The position numbers were made by a program, and so were the translations under genes. Below the pieces are notes generated by a model that did not search any database, was not told where the DNA came from, and was given only the letters and a program-made list of their open reading frames with translations. From the NCBI RefSeq assembly GCF_002003265.1, contig NZ_CP019687.1, positions 3,911,501 through 3,975,500 on the forward strand: a stretch of 64,000 nucleotides of DNA, in the 5' to 3' direction. The stretch comes from Paenibacillus larvae subsp. larvae (lineage in GTDB: Bacteria > Bacillota > Bacilli > Paenibacillales > NBRC-103111). Shown in pieces: positions 29,152 to 37,721 of this stretch; positions within the stretch are counted from its first letter, which is position 1, and every line of letters starts with the position of its first letter.

Positions 29152-29178
29152 CCGCCCGACCTAGAAAGCCTCGGGCGG
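29152..29178 (-). terminator. terminator-like hairpin after mgtC
   Basis: CCGCCCGA / TCGGGCGG stem abutting the mgtC stop. On the minus strand it is followed by TTAGTTTT, a modest T-rich tail. Confidence 0.65.
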
Positions 29179-29850
29179 TTAATTCATTCGTATGAACTCA
29201 ATTCCTTCTACCTCATCCAGGATAGTGATCAGAGTGGATTCTTTTACGGAAGGAGGCATTTTCAAATTCATTTCCAGGGAAATGCGGTATTCTTTGTTTT
29301 TCGGATATTCCACCTGATAATTCGTAACTTCTACCCCTTTTTGCTCCATGAGAGCGAAGATCTCCATTAAAGATTCTTTACGTTCATTGAGATGAATGGT
29401 CATTTTGGAAACGGATGGAATCATATGGGAGAGGCTGCGGTTCAAGATTTCCAGACCGATCAGGACAAGAATGGTGGCACTGAGTCCAATTCAATACAAC
29501 CCTGCCCCAACGGTCAAGCCAATGCCTGATGTAGCCCACAAACCTGCAGCAGTGGTTAACCCGCGCACAGCTTGTCTTTGAACAATGATGGTTCCTGCTC
29601 CGAGGAACCCAATACCGCTCACCACCTGGGCGGCTACACGGCTGGCATCCAGTTCAACGCCGTCCACGTGCAGAACATCAAAAAAACCGTATTTGGATAC
29701 CACCATAATAAGTGCACTTCCCACAGCTACCAGAAAGTGAGTACGAAGCCCAGCTTCTTTCAGACGGCTTTTCCGTTCAAATCCGATCATCGCGCCGAAT
29801 ACACCTGCTAATAACAACCTCAAAATCATATCAAATTGCACGACCTGCAC
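29179..29850 (-). pseudogene. MgtC/SapB-family membrane protein, interrupted by an opal codon
   Basis: MgtC-type proteins are inner-membrane proteins linked to growth in low Mg2+ and to virulence. The frame from the GTG at 29850 encodes the conserved membrane half: GAMIGFERKSRLKEAGLRTH, then GIGFLGAGTII with RGLTTAAGLWATSGIG. It then meets TGA (complement of 29491-29493), in the context GAGLY-stop-IGLSATILVL. The frame continues without further stops through the last helix and the C-terminal ACT-like cytoplasmic domain to 29179, 223 codons in all, a normal family length. The stop most simply derives from TGG. As written, only a 119-residue N-terminal part and possibly a separate 88-residue C-part would be made. 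Confidence 0.82.
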
Positions 29851-30044
29851 CTGTTGTCCAACTCCCTTCTATTCCAACAGATATGAATTGGCCCCTGCCG
29901 TATACTATAATATATGCATATGATTCTTTACCCAATATTTCCTTATAATGAATACTGTTTTTTCTGTTAGAGATATTTGGGAAGACATGCCGGTTCATCC
30001 AATTTGATTCTGTATAGAAAGTTTCAGGCGGGCGGGGGTTGACG

Positions 30045-30557
30045 TTACCCCTGCCCGCCGCCAAGCTCGTACCGTTCCATTGCCCGGTACATCGGGGATT
30101 CGCCCAGCCGTGGATAGTAAAGGATTATTTCCTTTACTATCCACGGCCGGACGGCGTCCCGCGGCAAGTCCAATTCCAGGGCTTCCGCCCGGAAAGCGGA
30201 CTTGCCTTGATACCGGCGGGCCACCGTGAGGTGGGGCCGGTAAGGCCGGGCTTCAGGCAGAAAGCCGAACGCCTCTACGGCGTTCTCTATCTCCGCCTGA
30301 AGCTGCTCCAGCCGGCCCGTGCCCCCGCGCACGCCGGCCCACAGCACCCGGGGAGAGCCGGGTGCACCCAAAATGCCGAGCCGGGAAAGCTCCAGCTCGA
30401 AGGGAGGGGTACGGCGGGCTATCTCCGCCAGTACGGGAGCCATGCGACCCGCCGTATCCGCGTCCACAGTACCCAGAAACTTAAGCGTCAGGTGATAATC
30501 GGCAGGATGGGTCCACTTGGGAATACCACTAGTATACCAATTTGCCGTTCTATTCAT
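30045..30557 (-). CDS. thpR: RNA 2',3'-cyclic phosphodiesterase (LigT/ThpR), N-terminally short
   Basis: 170 residues of the 2H phosphoesterase superfamily. Both catalytic HxTx motifs are present: H22-L-T-L (YHLTLKFLG) and H-L-T-V in YRPHLTVARR. It would hydrolyse 2',3'-cyclic phosphates and can ligate tRNA halves in vitro. The N-terminus is odd. Family members usually have about 38-42 residues before the first motif, containing the first beta strand (MRLFIAL-type); here there are 21, and the first twelve (MNRTANWYTSGI) do not look like the family. The gene may have lost its true 5' end. The body (30030-30500) is conspicuously GC-rich against AT-rich flanks. Confidence 0.72.
   Translation of the reverse strand: MNRTANWYTSGIPKWTHPADYHLTLKFLGTVDADTAGRMAPVLAEIARRTPPFELELSRLGILGAPGSPRVLWAGVRGGTGRLEQLQAEIENAVEAFGFLPEARPYRPHLTVARRYQGKSAFRAEALELDLPRDAVRPWIVKEIILYYPRLGESPMYRAMERYELGGGQG
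30108..30146. repeat. 17-bp perfect inverted repeat inside thpR
   Basis: CCGTGGATAGTAAAGGA (30108-30124) and its exact reverse complement (30130-30146), separated by TTATT. It lies in the thpR coding sequence and on the minus strand encodes the PWIVKEIILYYPR region. A near-consensus protein segment with a 39-bp palindrome is unexpected by chance. Confidence 0.85.
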
Positions 30558-30592
30558 GGAAGGTGGGCCCTGAAAAAGTAAGATTTCTCTAC

Positions 30593-30621
30593 TTGCTCAC
30601 CTTTACAAATCTTGCTATGAT
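30593..30621 (+). promoter_or_regulatory. serC promoter
   Basis: TTGCTC (30593-30598), 17 bp, TATGAT (30616-30621), 39 bp before the serC start, which has AAAGGAGAGG as ribosome site. Confidence 0.65.
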
Positions 30622-30660
30622 AAACTTTAATACATAAAAGAACTAAAGGAGAGGATAGAG

Positions 30661-31749
30661 ATGGGGAAGAGAGCTTATAATTTTAATGCAGGACCTGCAG
30701 CACTACCGATGGAAGTGCTGGAGCAGGCCCGGGATGAACTTTTGGATTACCGCGGAATCGGAATGTCCGTGATGGAAATTTCACACCGAAGCGCAGAGTA
30801 CGAAGCTTTGAACGAAGAAACACAGCAGCTTTTTGCAGAATTGCTAGGTTTACCGGCACGATATCAGGTATTATTCTTGCAGGGTGGAGCCAGCACCCAA
30901 TTCGCCATGATCCCCATGAATTTTCTAAAGTCTGGCAAGGTGGGCAGCTATGCCGTGAGCGGAGCCTGGGCAGAGAAAGCATTGAAGGAAGCAAAGCTGT
31001 TTGGAGAAACGGAGATTGCTGCCAGTTCCAAAGAGCAGTCATTCATGAGGATGCCTGATCTGGAATCGGTGAAACTTAGTCCTGATTCGGCCTACCTTCA
31101 CATTACCTCCAACGAGACAATCGAAGGTTCCCAGTATGTCTCTTATCCCGAAACAGGTAAAATTCCGCTTATTGGCGATCTGTCCAGTGATATCCTGTGT
31201 CGTCCGGTAGATGTCTCTAAATTCGCTTTCATCTATGCCGGGGCACAAAAGAATCTGGGTCCATCCGGTGTTACCGTAGTGATTCTCCGAAAGGATCTGC
31301 TGGAAGAAGCGAATTCCTCTATACCGGTTATGTTCCGCTATGAAACGCATGCCAAGAATAATTCGCTATACAATACTCCGCCGGTTTATTCGGTTTATAT
31401 AATGAACCTGGTTCTCAAATGGGTCAAATCCAAGGGAGGACTTGTTGAAATGGAAGTCTTTAACCGGGAGAAAACAGGGCTTATTTACGATGTAATCGAC
31501 CGCAGTGGCGGGTTCTATAAAGGCTGTGTGGACAAGGGGAGCCGATCCATTATGAATTTGACGTTTCGCCTCCAGAATGAAGAACTGGAGAAACAATTCA
31601 TCAAGGAATCCCAACAGCAGGGTTTTGTTGGCTTGAAGGGTCACCGTAGTGTCGGAGGACTGCGTGCGTCGACATATAATGCGGTACCCTATGAATCCTG
31701 CAAGGCGTTGGCTGAATTTATGCAGGAATTTCAGCGTCGGAACGGATAA
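30661..31749 (+). CDS. serC: phosphoserine aminotransferase
   Basis: 362-residue class V PLP aminotransferase converting 3-phosphohydroxypyruvate and glutamate to phosphoserine, for serine synthesis. N-terminal FNAGPAALP signature, GGAS substrate loop (LQGGASTQF), Schiff-base lysine K197 (AGAQKNLGPSG) and the C-terminal GHRSVGGLRAS phosphate-binding segment are all present. Full length. Own promoter. Confidence 0.96.
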   Translation: MGKRAYNFNAGPAALPMEVLEQARDELLDYRGIGMSVMEISHRSAEYEALNEETQQLFAELLGLPARYQVLFLQGGASTQFAMIPMNFLKSGKVGSYAVSGAWAEKALKEAKLFGETEIAASSKEQSFMRMPDLESVKLSPDSAYLHITSNETIEGSQYVSYPETGKIPLIGDLSSDILCRPVDVSKFAFIYAGAQKNLGPSGVTVVILRKDLLEEANSSIPVMFRYETHAKNNSLYNTPPVYSVYIMNLVLKWVKSKGGLVEMEVFNREKTGLIYDVIDRSGGFYKGCVDKGSRSIMNLTFRLQNEELEKQFIKESQQQGFVGLKGHRSVGGLRASTYNAVPYESCKALAEFMQEFQRRNG

Positions 31750-31920
31750 AACAATCCCGCTTGCTATCCTCTCTATTAACTTCTTTATCGATGTATTCAA
31801 TCGCCTGGATAGAATTTGCCTTTCCCTTTCCGAAGAGGGTGGAGGCTTTTTCCTGGTTATTCTGCATTGCGTTCCCGGGTGATGTGTACTACGATAAAGA
31901 GTAGAGGTGATGAGGCATCT

Positions 31921-32385
31921 ATGGCTTTTCATATTGTACTCGTTGAGCCGGAAATTCCGGCTAATACGGGAAATATATCGCGGACTTGTGCAGCTACCGG
32001 AACTTATCTGCATCTCGTGCGGCCGCTGGGATTCAAGACCGATGATAAAACGCTTAAAAGAGCAGGTCTTGATTATTGGCCTTCTGTAAAGCTCGAGTAC
32101 CACGATTCCTTTGAAGAAGTGGAACAAAAATATGCAGGACACAGGTTTTTCCTGGCTACGACCAAGGCTTCCAGGACCTATACTGATTTCGTTTTCCGGG
32201 ACGGGGATTTTTTTGTGTTCGGGAAGGAAACGAAAGGATTGTCTCCAAATATTCTGGGGCAATATCCGGACACGAAGATGCGCCTACCGATGTCAAATGC
32301 TGTCCGGTCTCTAAATTTATCGAATTCGGCGGCTATTGTGCTTTATGAGGGGCTCCGGCAGATTGATTTTCCCGGACTTACTTAA
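31921..32385 (+). CDS. trmL: tRNA (cytidine/uridine-34) 2'-O-methyltransferase TrmL
   Basis: 154-residue SPOUT methyltransferase modifying the wobble base of tRNA-Leu isoacceptors. N-terminal VLVEPEIPANTGNISRTCA, central FGKETKGL and the C-terminal knot LPMSNAVRSLNLSNSAAI are the family motifs. The start at 31921 (MAFHIVLVEP) follows AGAGGTGATGAGG. An upstream in-frame extension to 31816 has no support. Confidence 0.95.
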   Translation: MAFHIVLVEPEIPANTGNISRTCAATGTYLHLVRPLGFKTDDKTLKRAGLDYWPSVKLEYHDSFEEVEQKYAGHRFFLATTKASRTYTDFVFRDGDFFVFGKETKGLSPNILGQYPDTKMRLPMSNAVRSLNLSNSAAIVLYEGLRQIDFPGLT

Positions 32386-32591
32386 TCTGTAAGATTTTTT
32401 TGTTTTTGGGTTAATTTACATGTATTAACAGATGTTAGATGGCATGAAACCGTGAAAGTTAGCGAAAATACACATTTCTGTAACGCAAATAAACAATTTT
32501 GACGAATACAGAAGGATTTCCTGTAAAGATGGCGAATAACTAACATCAGATGAAGTATCCGTAGTGATTCCAGAAAGAGAGGATGTTCGTA

Positions 32592-32849
32592 ATGATGAAA
32601 CCAGCGGGTGTCGTTCGAAAAGTAGATCAATTGGGACGCATCGTTCTTCCTAAATCTCTCCGCAAAAGATATCAGATGAATGAAGGAGATCCGGTAGAAA
32701 TTTTAGTTCAGGGTGACCATATTATTCTGGAAAGATATCGTCCGAAATGTGTATTTTGTGGGGAAATGGATCAGGTAAGCGAGTTCAAAGAGCGTCACAT
32801 TTGTGCTAGCTGCCTAAGTGAAATGAATGCACTGAAAGAAAGAATGTAA
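32592..32849 (+). CDS. AbrB-family transition-state regulator
   Basis: 85 residues. The N-terminal swapped-hairpin AbrB domain (GVVRKVDQLGRIVLPKSLRKRY) binds DNA. The C-terminal part carries two cysteine pairs, CVFC and CASC, about 22 residues apart, suggesting a small zinc-ribbon-like or redox-sensitive module. AbrB-type proteins repress post-exponential genes, including antibiotic clusters and sporulation genes. Either ATG at 32592 or 32595 is possible behind AGAGAGGA. Strong bidirectional terminator downstream. Confidence 0.88.
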   Translation: MMKPAGVVRKVDQLGRIVLPKSLRKRYQMNEGDPVEILVQGDHIILERYRPKCVFCGEMDQVSEFKERHICASCLSEMNALKERM

Positions 32850-32894
32850 TAGAATACGATCAGCGGTACAGAATAATGCGTATAGCGGTTGTCC

Positions 32895-32940
32895 AGCAAA
32901 AAAGCATCGTTTTCCATAAGGAGAACGATGCTTTTTTGCT
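32895..32940. terminator. bidirectional terminator
   Basis: Seventeen-bp perfect stem AGCAAAAAAGCATCGTT / AACGATGCTTTTTTGCT, usable by the abrB-like gene and by the minus-strand microprotein beyond. Confidence 0.93.
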
Positions 32941-32998
32941 TGGATCCCTTTAAGAGGAAGCACTGAAGTCTCATAGAAAATGCTTTTTCTTCCTTTAC

Positions 32999-33097
32999 TT
33001 AAAGACCCTTGGTTTTATCATCATTATAAGCTGCCGTTAAAATAGCGGTCAAAAACATAGCCATGACGATCATAACAATCCAAAAAGCAGATGACAT
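32999..33097 (-). CDS. 32-residue single-helix membrane microprotein
   Basis: ATG at 33097 with GGAGGTG six nt upstream, a near-ideal ribosome site. The product has a short polar N-terminus, one hydrophobic helix (residues 5-23, AFWIVMIVMAMFLTAILTA) and a charged tail (YNDDKTKGL), so it is probably an N-out or N-in bitopic microprotein. Function unknown. It lies between abrB and the molybdate regulator and can use the terminator at 32895-32940. No homologue is recognised. Confidence 0.65.
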   Translation of the reverse strand: MSSAFWIVMIVMAMFLTAILTAAYNDDKTKGL

Positions 33098-33222
33098 ATC
33101 AGGCACCTCCATGATGGCTTACAAGGCAAAATTGTCAATTACTTGTATTATACCTGTTTGTAACAAAAAAGAAAACGAATATAATGTGAAATTTTGGGAG
33201 ATAACAATATTCTTTCTTTTCT

Positions 33223-34167
33223 TTACCAATCGTATAAAATGGTGCCCGTTTCTGAAAGGTCATATCCCCCTAAAGCCCTTAATTCATCTTTAAAAGATTG
33301 GGAAGACAGCACTTCCTGGACAGATGCCAGAAGGTGTTCGGTTTGGGGAGTTTTCGGGATAACCAGGTCATACTGTTCTGAAATCAGCGGAATAAAATCA
33401 ACCGGAATTAAAGAAGCAATTCTTTCAATACCTATGCCTACATCCGCTTTATCTATGGAAACGGAAGTCGCAACACCGATATGATTGGTCATTTCCTGAT
33501 CGTACCCTGTTACTCCGGAAGGATAGATACGCTGGAGGCGCAGCTGCTCATCAAGCAAAACCCTTGCTCCCGAGCCCCTCTCCCTGTTCATGATCCGGAT
33601 ATCTTTACGTTTTAAATCTTCCCAGGTATGGATTTGTAAAGGATTTCCCTTTTGCACATAGAAACCGGCGTTCCGGCGGAGAAGATGAATGACCTGAAAG
33701 GAGTGTCCTGTCAAGATTCGTTTGGCATAAGGGAGATTATATTCTCCGGTATCCCCGTCAAATAAATGTAAACTGACAATGCCCGCCTTGCCGTAAAACA
33801 ATTCCATCAAACTGGTTAAGCTTCCATTATAAGCTCGAAGAAAAGATAGGTTACTTCGGCTTTCGAGCTGTTTTGCCAATAAGTCCAGGCTCATATCCTG
33901 TCCGCTAATAATAATGGGGGCCATCCCTTTTTGGGAAGTCCCGGCAGGCTGGAGAGCATCCCCGGAGGATATTCCTGTTCTGCCTTTGGGCAAGCCGGTT
34001 TTTGTACTTTGTATATAACGGTTCAAATCTTCCGCATCAACCCGGACTTGCCTTCCTACCCGGTAAGACGGGAGCTTTCCTTTTTTCATCAGGTCATATA
34101 CGGTAAGCTTGGACACTTTCAGACGTTTTGCTACTTCTTCCGTTGTATAGGATACGGGTTCCGTCAT
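33223..34167 (-). CDS. MerR/excisionase-type HTH + periplasmic-binding-like regulator of molybdate genes
   Basis: 314 residues. An N-terminal excisionase-family helix-turn-helix (YTTEEVAKRLKVSKLTVYDLMKKG) is joined by a linker (about 56-80) to a PBP-like domain with SLHLFDGDTGEYNLP and the RERGSGARVLLDEQL motif of molybdate-sensing proteins. It is divergent from modA and likely senses molybdate or a molybdenum cofactor product and controls modAB. The start has AAGGAGG upstream. The fold pairing is common among one-component mod regulators in Firmicutes; the ligand is inferred from context. Confidence 0.82.
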   Translation of the reverse strand: MTEPVSYTTEEVAKRLKVSKLTVYDLMKKGKLPSYRVGRQVRVDAEDLNRYIQSTKTGLPKGRTGISSGDALQPAGTSQKGMAPIIISGQDMSLDLLAKQLESRSNLSFLRAYNGSLTSLMELFYGKAGIVSLHLFDGDTGEYNLPYAKRILTGHSFQVIHLLRRNAGFYVQKGNPLQIHTWEDLKRKDIRIMNRERGSGARVLLDEQLRLQRIYPSGVTGYDQEMTNHIGVATSVSIDKADVGIGIERIASLIPVDFIPLISEQYDLVIPKTPQTEHLLASVQEVLSSQSFKDELRALGGYDLSETGTILYDW

Positions 34168-34320
34168 GAAGCTGCCTCCTTCTTGAGATGATTGCCGGTC
34201 TGTTTCCCTTTCTTTTATTGTACCCCGTTTTACCCTTGAAAAAGAAGCTTTTCTTATGGAAGATTCAGTTTTCAGAATGTTTACTATTCTTGAAATTCTA
34301 TCTTCTCCTTAATTTTTAAA

Positions 34321-34365
34321 TATAATTAGTTATATCTTATTATAATCTGTTATAATTGATTATAT
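34321..34365. repeat. pair of 15-bp direct repeats before modA (candidate operator)
   Basis: TATAATTAGTTATAT (34321-34335) and TATAATTGATTATAT (34351-34365), two mismatches, start-to-start 30 bp (about three helical turns), in the divergent regulator-modA intergenic region. Each copy is itself roughly palindromic. Suited to binding two dimers of the neighbouring regulator. Confidence 0.6.
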
Positions 34366-34413
34366 GATCTAGTGAAATTGAATAGAAATATAGCAAAAGG
34401 ACGGGATTTTTTC

Positions 34414-35241
34414 ATGAAAAAGAAGTGCATTACTTTCATTTTGGCCCTAGTACTTGGAGTTTTATCGATTCTGGCAGGAGCCTGTTCCAAGTCAGGAGAG
34501 ACTGATAATTCATCTGCTCCTGCATCTGACCGGCCTTCCGGGAATAAGGTTGAACTTACGATATCAGCGGCGGCTAGTTTGCAGGATGCGTTTAAGGAAA
34601 TTCAAGAAAAATTCGAAAAGGAACAGCCCGGCATCAAGCTATCCTTTAATTATGGTGCTTCCGGAGCACTTCAAAAACAAATTGAACAAGGAGCCGCTGC
34701 GGATCTCTTTTTCTCGGCTGATGAGGACAAATTTGACCAGCTGCAGGAAAAAGGACTGCTGGATCCGGCAAAAAGTAAAAAGCTGCTCGCCAATGAGCTG
34801 GTTTTGGTTGTTCCCAAGGGTGCTAAGATTAAACCTGCGTCTTTACAGGACTTAACCAAAGAAGATATTAAACAGATTGCCATCGGTACTCCGGAATCCG
34901 TTCCGGCGGGAGCTTATGCAAAAGAGGCTTTGACGGACCAGCATGTATGGGACAAGATTCAGGCCAAACTTGTTATGGGCAAAGATGTCCGGCAAGTACT
35001 GTCTTACGTGGAAACAGGCAATGTAGAGGCAGGTCTGGTTTATTTAACAGATGCCAAATCATCAGATAAAGTAGAGGTGGCGGTAACGGCTTCAGAAGAT
35101 TCCCACACGCCGATTATTTATCCGGCCGGCATGGCCAAAGAAACGAAGCATGCCAAGGAAGCGGACCTGTTCCTCCAATATACGCAAGGTAAGGAAGCGA
35201 AAGAGATTTTTACGAAGTACGGGTTTAAGGTGCAAGGATGA
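34414..35241 (+). CDS. modA: molybdate-binding lipoprotein ModA
   Basis: 275 residues. Signal peptide with lipobox-like AGAC, so it is anchored as a lipoprotein outside the membrane. The mature protein has the ModA pattern TISAAASLQDAFKEI, NYGASGALQKQIEQGAAADLF, GTPESVPAGAYAKEAL and an IIYPAGM C-terminal motif for the oxyanion site. Captures molybdate (or tungstate) for ModB. The start at 34414 follows AAAAGGACGGG. The stop overlaps modB (ATGA). Confidence 0.93.
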   Translation: MKKKCITFILALVLGVLSILAGACSKSGETDNSSAPASDRPSGNKVELTISAAASLQDAFKEIQEKFEKEQPGIKLSFNYGASGALQKQIEQGAAADLFFSADEDKFDQLQEKGLLDPAKSKKLLANELVLVVPKGAKIKPASLQDLTKEDIKQIAIGTPESVPAGAYAKEALTDQHVWDKIQAKLVMGKDVRQVLSYVETGNVEAGLVYLTDAKSSDKVEVAVTASEDSHTPIIYPAGMAKETKHAKEADLFLQYTQGKEAKEIFTKYGFKVQG

Positions 35242-35903
35242 ATATGGATTTTTGGTCCCCCATCCAGCTATCTATTCAGGTCTCTCTGCTTTCCACCCTC
35301 CTGGCCGGATGTTTAGGTACTTGGGTAGGAAAAGAAATGCAAAGACGCTCTTTCCGGGGGAAATCCGTTTTGGAAACCGTATTACTGCTTCCCCTTGTTC
35401 TGCCGCCGACAGTAGTAGGATTTGTTCTTATTGTCTGTTTTGGCAGACAGAGTCCGGTTGGCCGTGGAATTGAGGCATTTTTTGGACATCCTCTCATGTT
35501 TACCTGGTGGGCTTCCGTAATAGCTTCTGCTGTGGTAACTTTCCCCCTAATGTATCAGTCAGCCAAAGCCGGATTCGCCTCCACAGACAGACGTGTGGAG
35601 GAGGCGGCACGGGTAGACGGGGCTTCTGAATGGAAAGTATTCTGGAACGTAACCTTTCCCCAATCCTCTCCGGCTTTGGCCGGCGGGATTGTATTATGCT
35701 TTACAAGGGCACTTGGAGAATTTGGTGCTACTCTGATGTTCGCGGGAAACATTCCCGGACGGACTCAAACGGTTTCCACGGCTATTTACATGGCTTTTGA
35801 CTCCGGGAATATGCGGTTGGCCTGGAACTGGGTACTGGTGATCGTCTTATTATCTTTCCTTTTGCTTAGCGGTTCAGGATGGATGAACCGGCAGCGGAAT
35901 TGA
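35238..35903 (+). CDS. modB: molybdate ABC transporter permease ModB
   Basis: 221-residue permease with about five or six helices and the EAA-type coupling loop (EEAARVDGASEWKVFWNVTFP) that contacts the ATPase. Translationally coupled to modA by a 4-nt overlap. No modC ATPase follows. The ATPase must be supplied from elsewhere or shared with another importer. Confidence 0.93.
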   Translation: MNMDFWSPIQLSIQVSLLSTLLAGCLGTWVGKEMQRRSFRGKSVLETVLLLPLVLPPTVVGFVLIVCFGRQSPVGRGIEAFFGHPLMFTWWASVIASAVVTFPLMYQSAKAGFASTDRRVEEAARVDGASEWKVFWNVTFPQSSPALAGGIVLCFTRALGEFGATLMFAGNIPGRTQTVSTAIYMAFDSGNMRLAWNWVLVIVLLSFLLLSGSGWMNRQRN

Positions 35904-36008
35904 TTCCGCTGTATTTTTTTGCTTTGGATAGAAGTAAAAAGGATGCGGAAAGGGAAAGGTAAAGGACAACATCAGGTATGGATATTGGAGGAGGGCAGAG
36001 AACAGAAC

Positions 36009-36926
36009 ATGAAGCTTGATGCATTAATTATTGGAGGAGGCATAGCAGGGCTGCAAGGGGCTATCCAACTCGGCCGTTATGGATACAGGGTACTGGTTGT
36101 TGACGCGAATGAAGGGCGCTCCAGCATGTGCCGCTCTTATCATAATATTCTGGGATGGCCGGATGGCATAGGAGGCCCGGAACTCCGGGAATTGGGACGT
36201 ATGCAGGCAGAACGCCTGGGTGTACGTTTTTTAAGGGGCTGGGCTTCCGATGCACAATCTATACCCGGAGGATTCCGGGTAAAGGTAGAGGGCCAGGAGC
36301 TTGAAGCCAAGACAATGCTGCTCGCAACCGGTGTAAAGGACCGCTTTCCCGAACTTCCCGGATTGCGCGGCTGCCTCGGCATAACCATCTATGTCTGCCC
36401 GGATTGTGATGCCTATGAAATCCGCGGCCGTTCCACCCTTGTACTTGGCTCCGGAGAAGTAGGTGCCCGTATGGCCCTGACGCTATCAAGATGGACCAAC
36501 CGGCTGGTTTATCTGAATCACGAACAGAAGCCGGTTTCTGAGAATCTGCTCGGGGAATTGGAGCGTCGGGGCATTTCCCACCTTCCGGAGCAGGCCGAAC
36601 GGGTCCTGTTGGAACCGGGTTCCTCCGGTCTTTTCCAGGGACTGATTCTCCGCGGCGGGAGGGTAATCGAGGCGGAAAGGGGCTTCATTGCCTTCGGGGG
36701 TAATGATGTCCGCTCTGATCTGGCCGCAAAGCTTGGAGCTACTCTCCATCAGAACCGGCACGTAGAGGTTGATCCGCGGACGAAGGAGACGTCTGTTAAG
36801 GGACTCTGGGCCGCGGGAGATATCGGAGTCCATGCCGAGCAGGTTACCGTTGCTATGGGGGAAGGGGCGATAGCAGCCATCTGGATGCATAAAGCATTGA
36901 CTAAAATGGAGGAAGAGGGTTCCTGA
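36009..36926 (+). CDS. thioredoxin-reductase-like FAD/NAD(P) oxidoreductase
   Basis: 305 residues. N-terminal FAD-binding GGGIAGLQGA, a redox-active CPDC pair (YVCPDCDAYE), an NAD(P)-binding GSGEVGA segment and a C-terminal FAD motif GLWAAGDIG. This is the class II thioredoxin reductase fold. The low-similarity active-site context (CPDC rather than CATC) suggests a thioredoxin-reductase-like or ferredoxin/other disulfide reductase. The start at 36009 is chosen to begin just before the Rossmann strand. Downstream of modB in the same direction, but no functional link is evident. Confidence 0.85.
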   Translation: MKLDALIIGGGIAGLQGAIQLGRYGYRVLVVDANEGRSSMCRSYHNILGWPDGIGGPELRELGRMQAERLGVRFLRGWASDAQSIPGGFRVKVEGQELEAKTMLLATGVKDRFPELPGLRGCLGITIYVCPDCDAYEIRGRSTLVLGSGEVGARMALTLSRWTNRLVYLNHEQKPVSENLLGELERRGISHLPEQAERVLLEPGSSGLFQGLILRGGRVIEAERGFIAFGGNDVRSDLAAKLGATLHQNRHVEVDPRTKETSVKGLWAAGDIGVHAEQVTVAMGEGAIAAIWMHKALTKMEEEGS

Positions 36927-36980
36927 GAACAGAGGTTTGAATGGAATACTTCCTTTTCTTACAGGAGGAATTTTCAGTCG

Positions 36981-37721
36981 TCATGAATGGTCCAGGGAAG
37001 ACATTCCTTCCTCTCCCCGAAGCAGGCCCAAACACTCAAGTAAAGGAGCATACTCAACCAGGGCTTTTTTTCCGTCCGGGGAAAGTCGGTATGCACCTCT
37101 TCCAACCCGTTCAAACCAGCCGTAATGGTTATTCTGGAGAATTCTTTGCGTTTCCGCGTAACCGCTCAGCACCTTCAACTCTCTAGGGCTCATTTTTTCT
37201 ACACTTTGCAAATGAAAGGCGCATACCAGGGCTTTTTGCCTGTAAGCCGGTACCAGTTTCTGCTTAGTGCTTCCTCCCTGGTTGAAGTCACCAAGTCTGT
37301 CCCTGAATTCTTTCGTCAGCCTGTTTAGTTTTCCTTTGCTGTGACGGGGTTTATAGGATTCAGGCTCGCATACGATCCCAACAACCGGTTTTTTCGTTTT
37401 ATAGAACCTGACTGTCAGTAGGCCAAGCCCCAGACGCCCGCATAAATCCCTTATTTCTGACCATTTGGCTTGATAAGGAGCCTTGCCGTGAGCCGGCAAT
37501 TCTACAGCCAGATAAACAAGACCAGTGAGCTTTAGCCGGTCGATTCCTTGTAATAATAGAGGAACCGTCAGGCTTTTTTTCAGTTCTACGATTATTGGCG
37601 GTCCATCCCCCTTCATGGCAACCAGATCGCAGTGTTTGACCTCTCCTTTGACCTCATATCCCCGCTGTTCCCAAAAATGTTTAACAGGCCCGTATAATTC
37701 CGTTTCACTTCGAATCGCCAT
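36981..37721 (-). CDS. DUF2161-type predicted PD-(D/E)XK nuclease-fold protein
   Basis: 246 residues, no signal peptide. The N-terminal domain has the restriction-endonuclease-like pattern CDLVAMKGD...PIIVELKKS (Asp, then E-x-K, near residues 30-48). The middle is strongly basic (KPRHSKGKLNRLTKEFRDR). The C-terminal domain (about 170-235) looks like a winged helix ending in LSPDGKKAL. It matches the conserved uncharacterised DUF2161 pattern. Nuclease activity is predicted, not shown. ATG at 37721 is preferred to TTG at 37733. Confidence 0.7.
   Translation of the reverse strand: MAIRSETELYGPVKHFWEQRGYEVKGEVKHCDLVAMKGDGPPIIVELKKSLTVPLLLQGIDRLKLTGLVYLAVELPAHGKAPYQAKWSEIRDLCGRLGLGLLTVRFYKTKKPVVGIVCEPESYKPRHSKGKLNRLTKEFRDRLGDFNQGGSTKQKLVPAYRQKALVCAFHLQSVEKMSPRELKVLSGYAETQRILQNNHYGWFERVGRGAYRLSPDGKKALVEYAPLLECLGLLRGEEGMSSLDHS

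Noticed and set aside
30039-30581. 180-codon plus-strand ORF over thpR
   Set aside because: Shadow of a GC-rich gene; the minus strand carries both HxTx motifs.
36937-37186. Plus-strand ORFs after the flavoprotein
   Set aside because: Antisense to the DUF2161 gene, no ribosome site.
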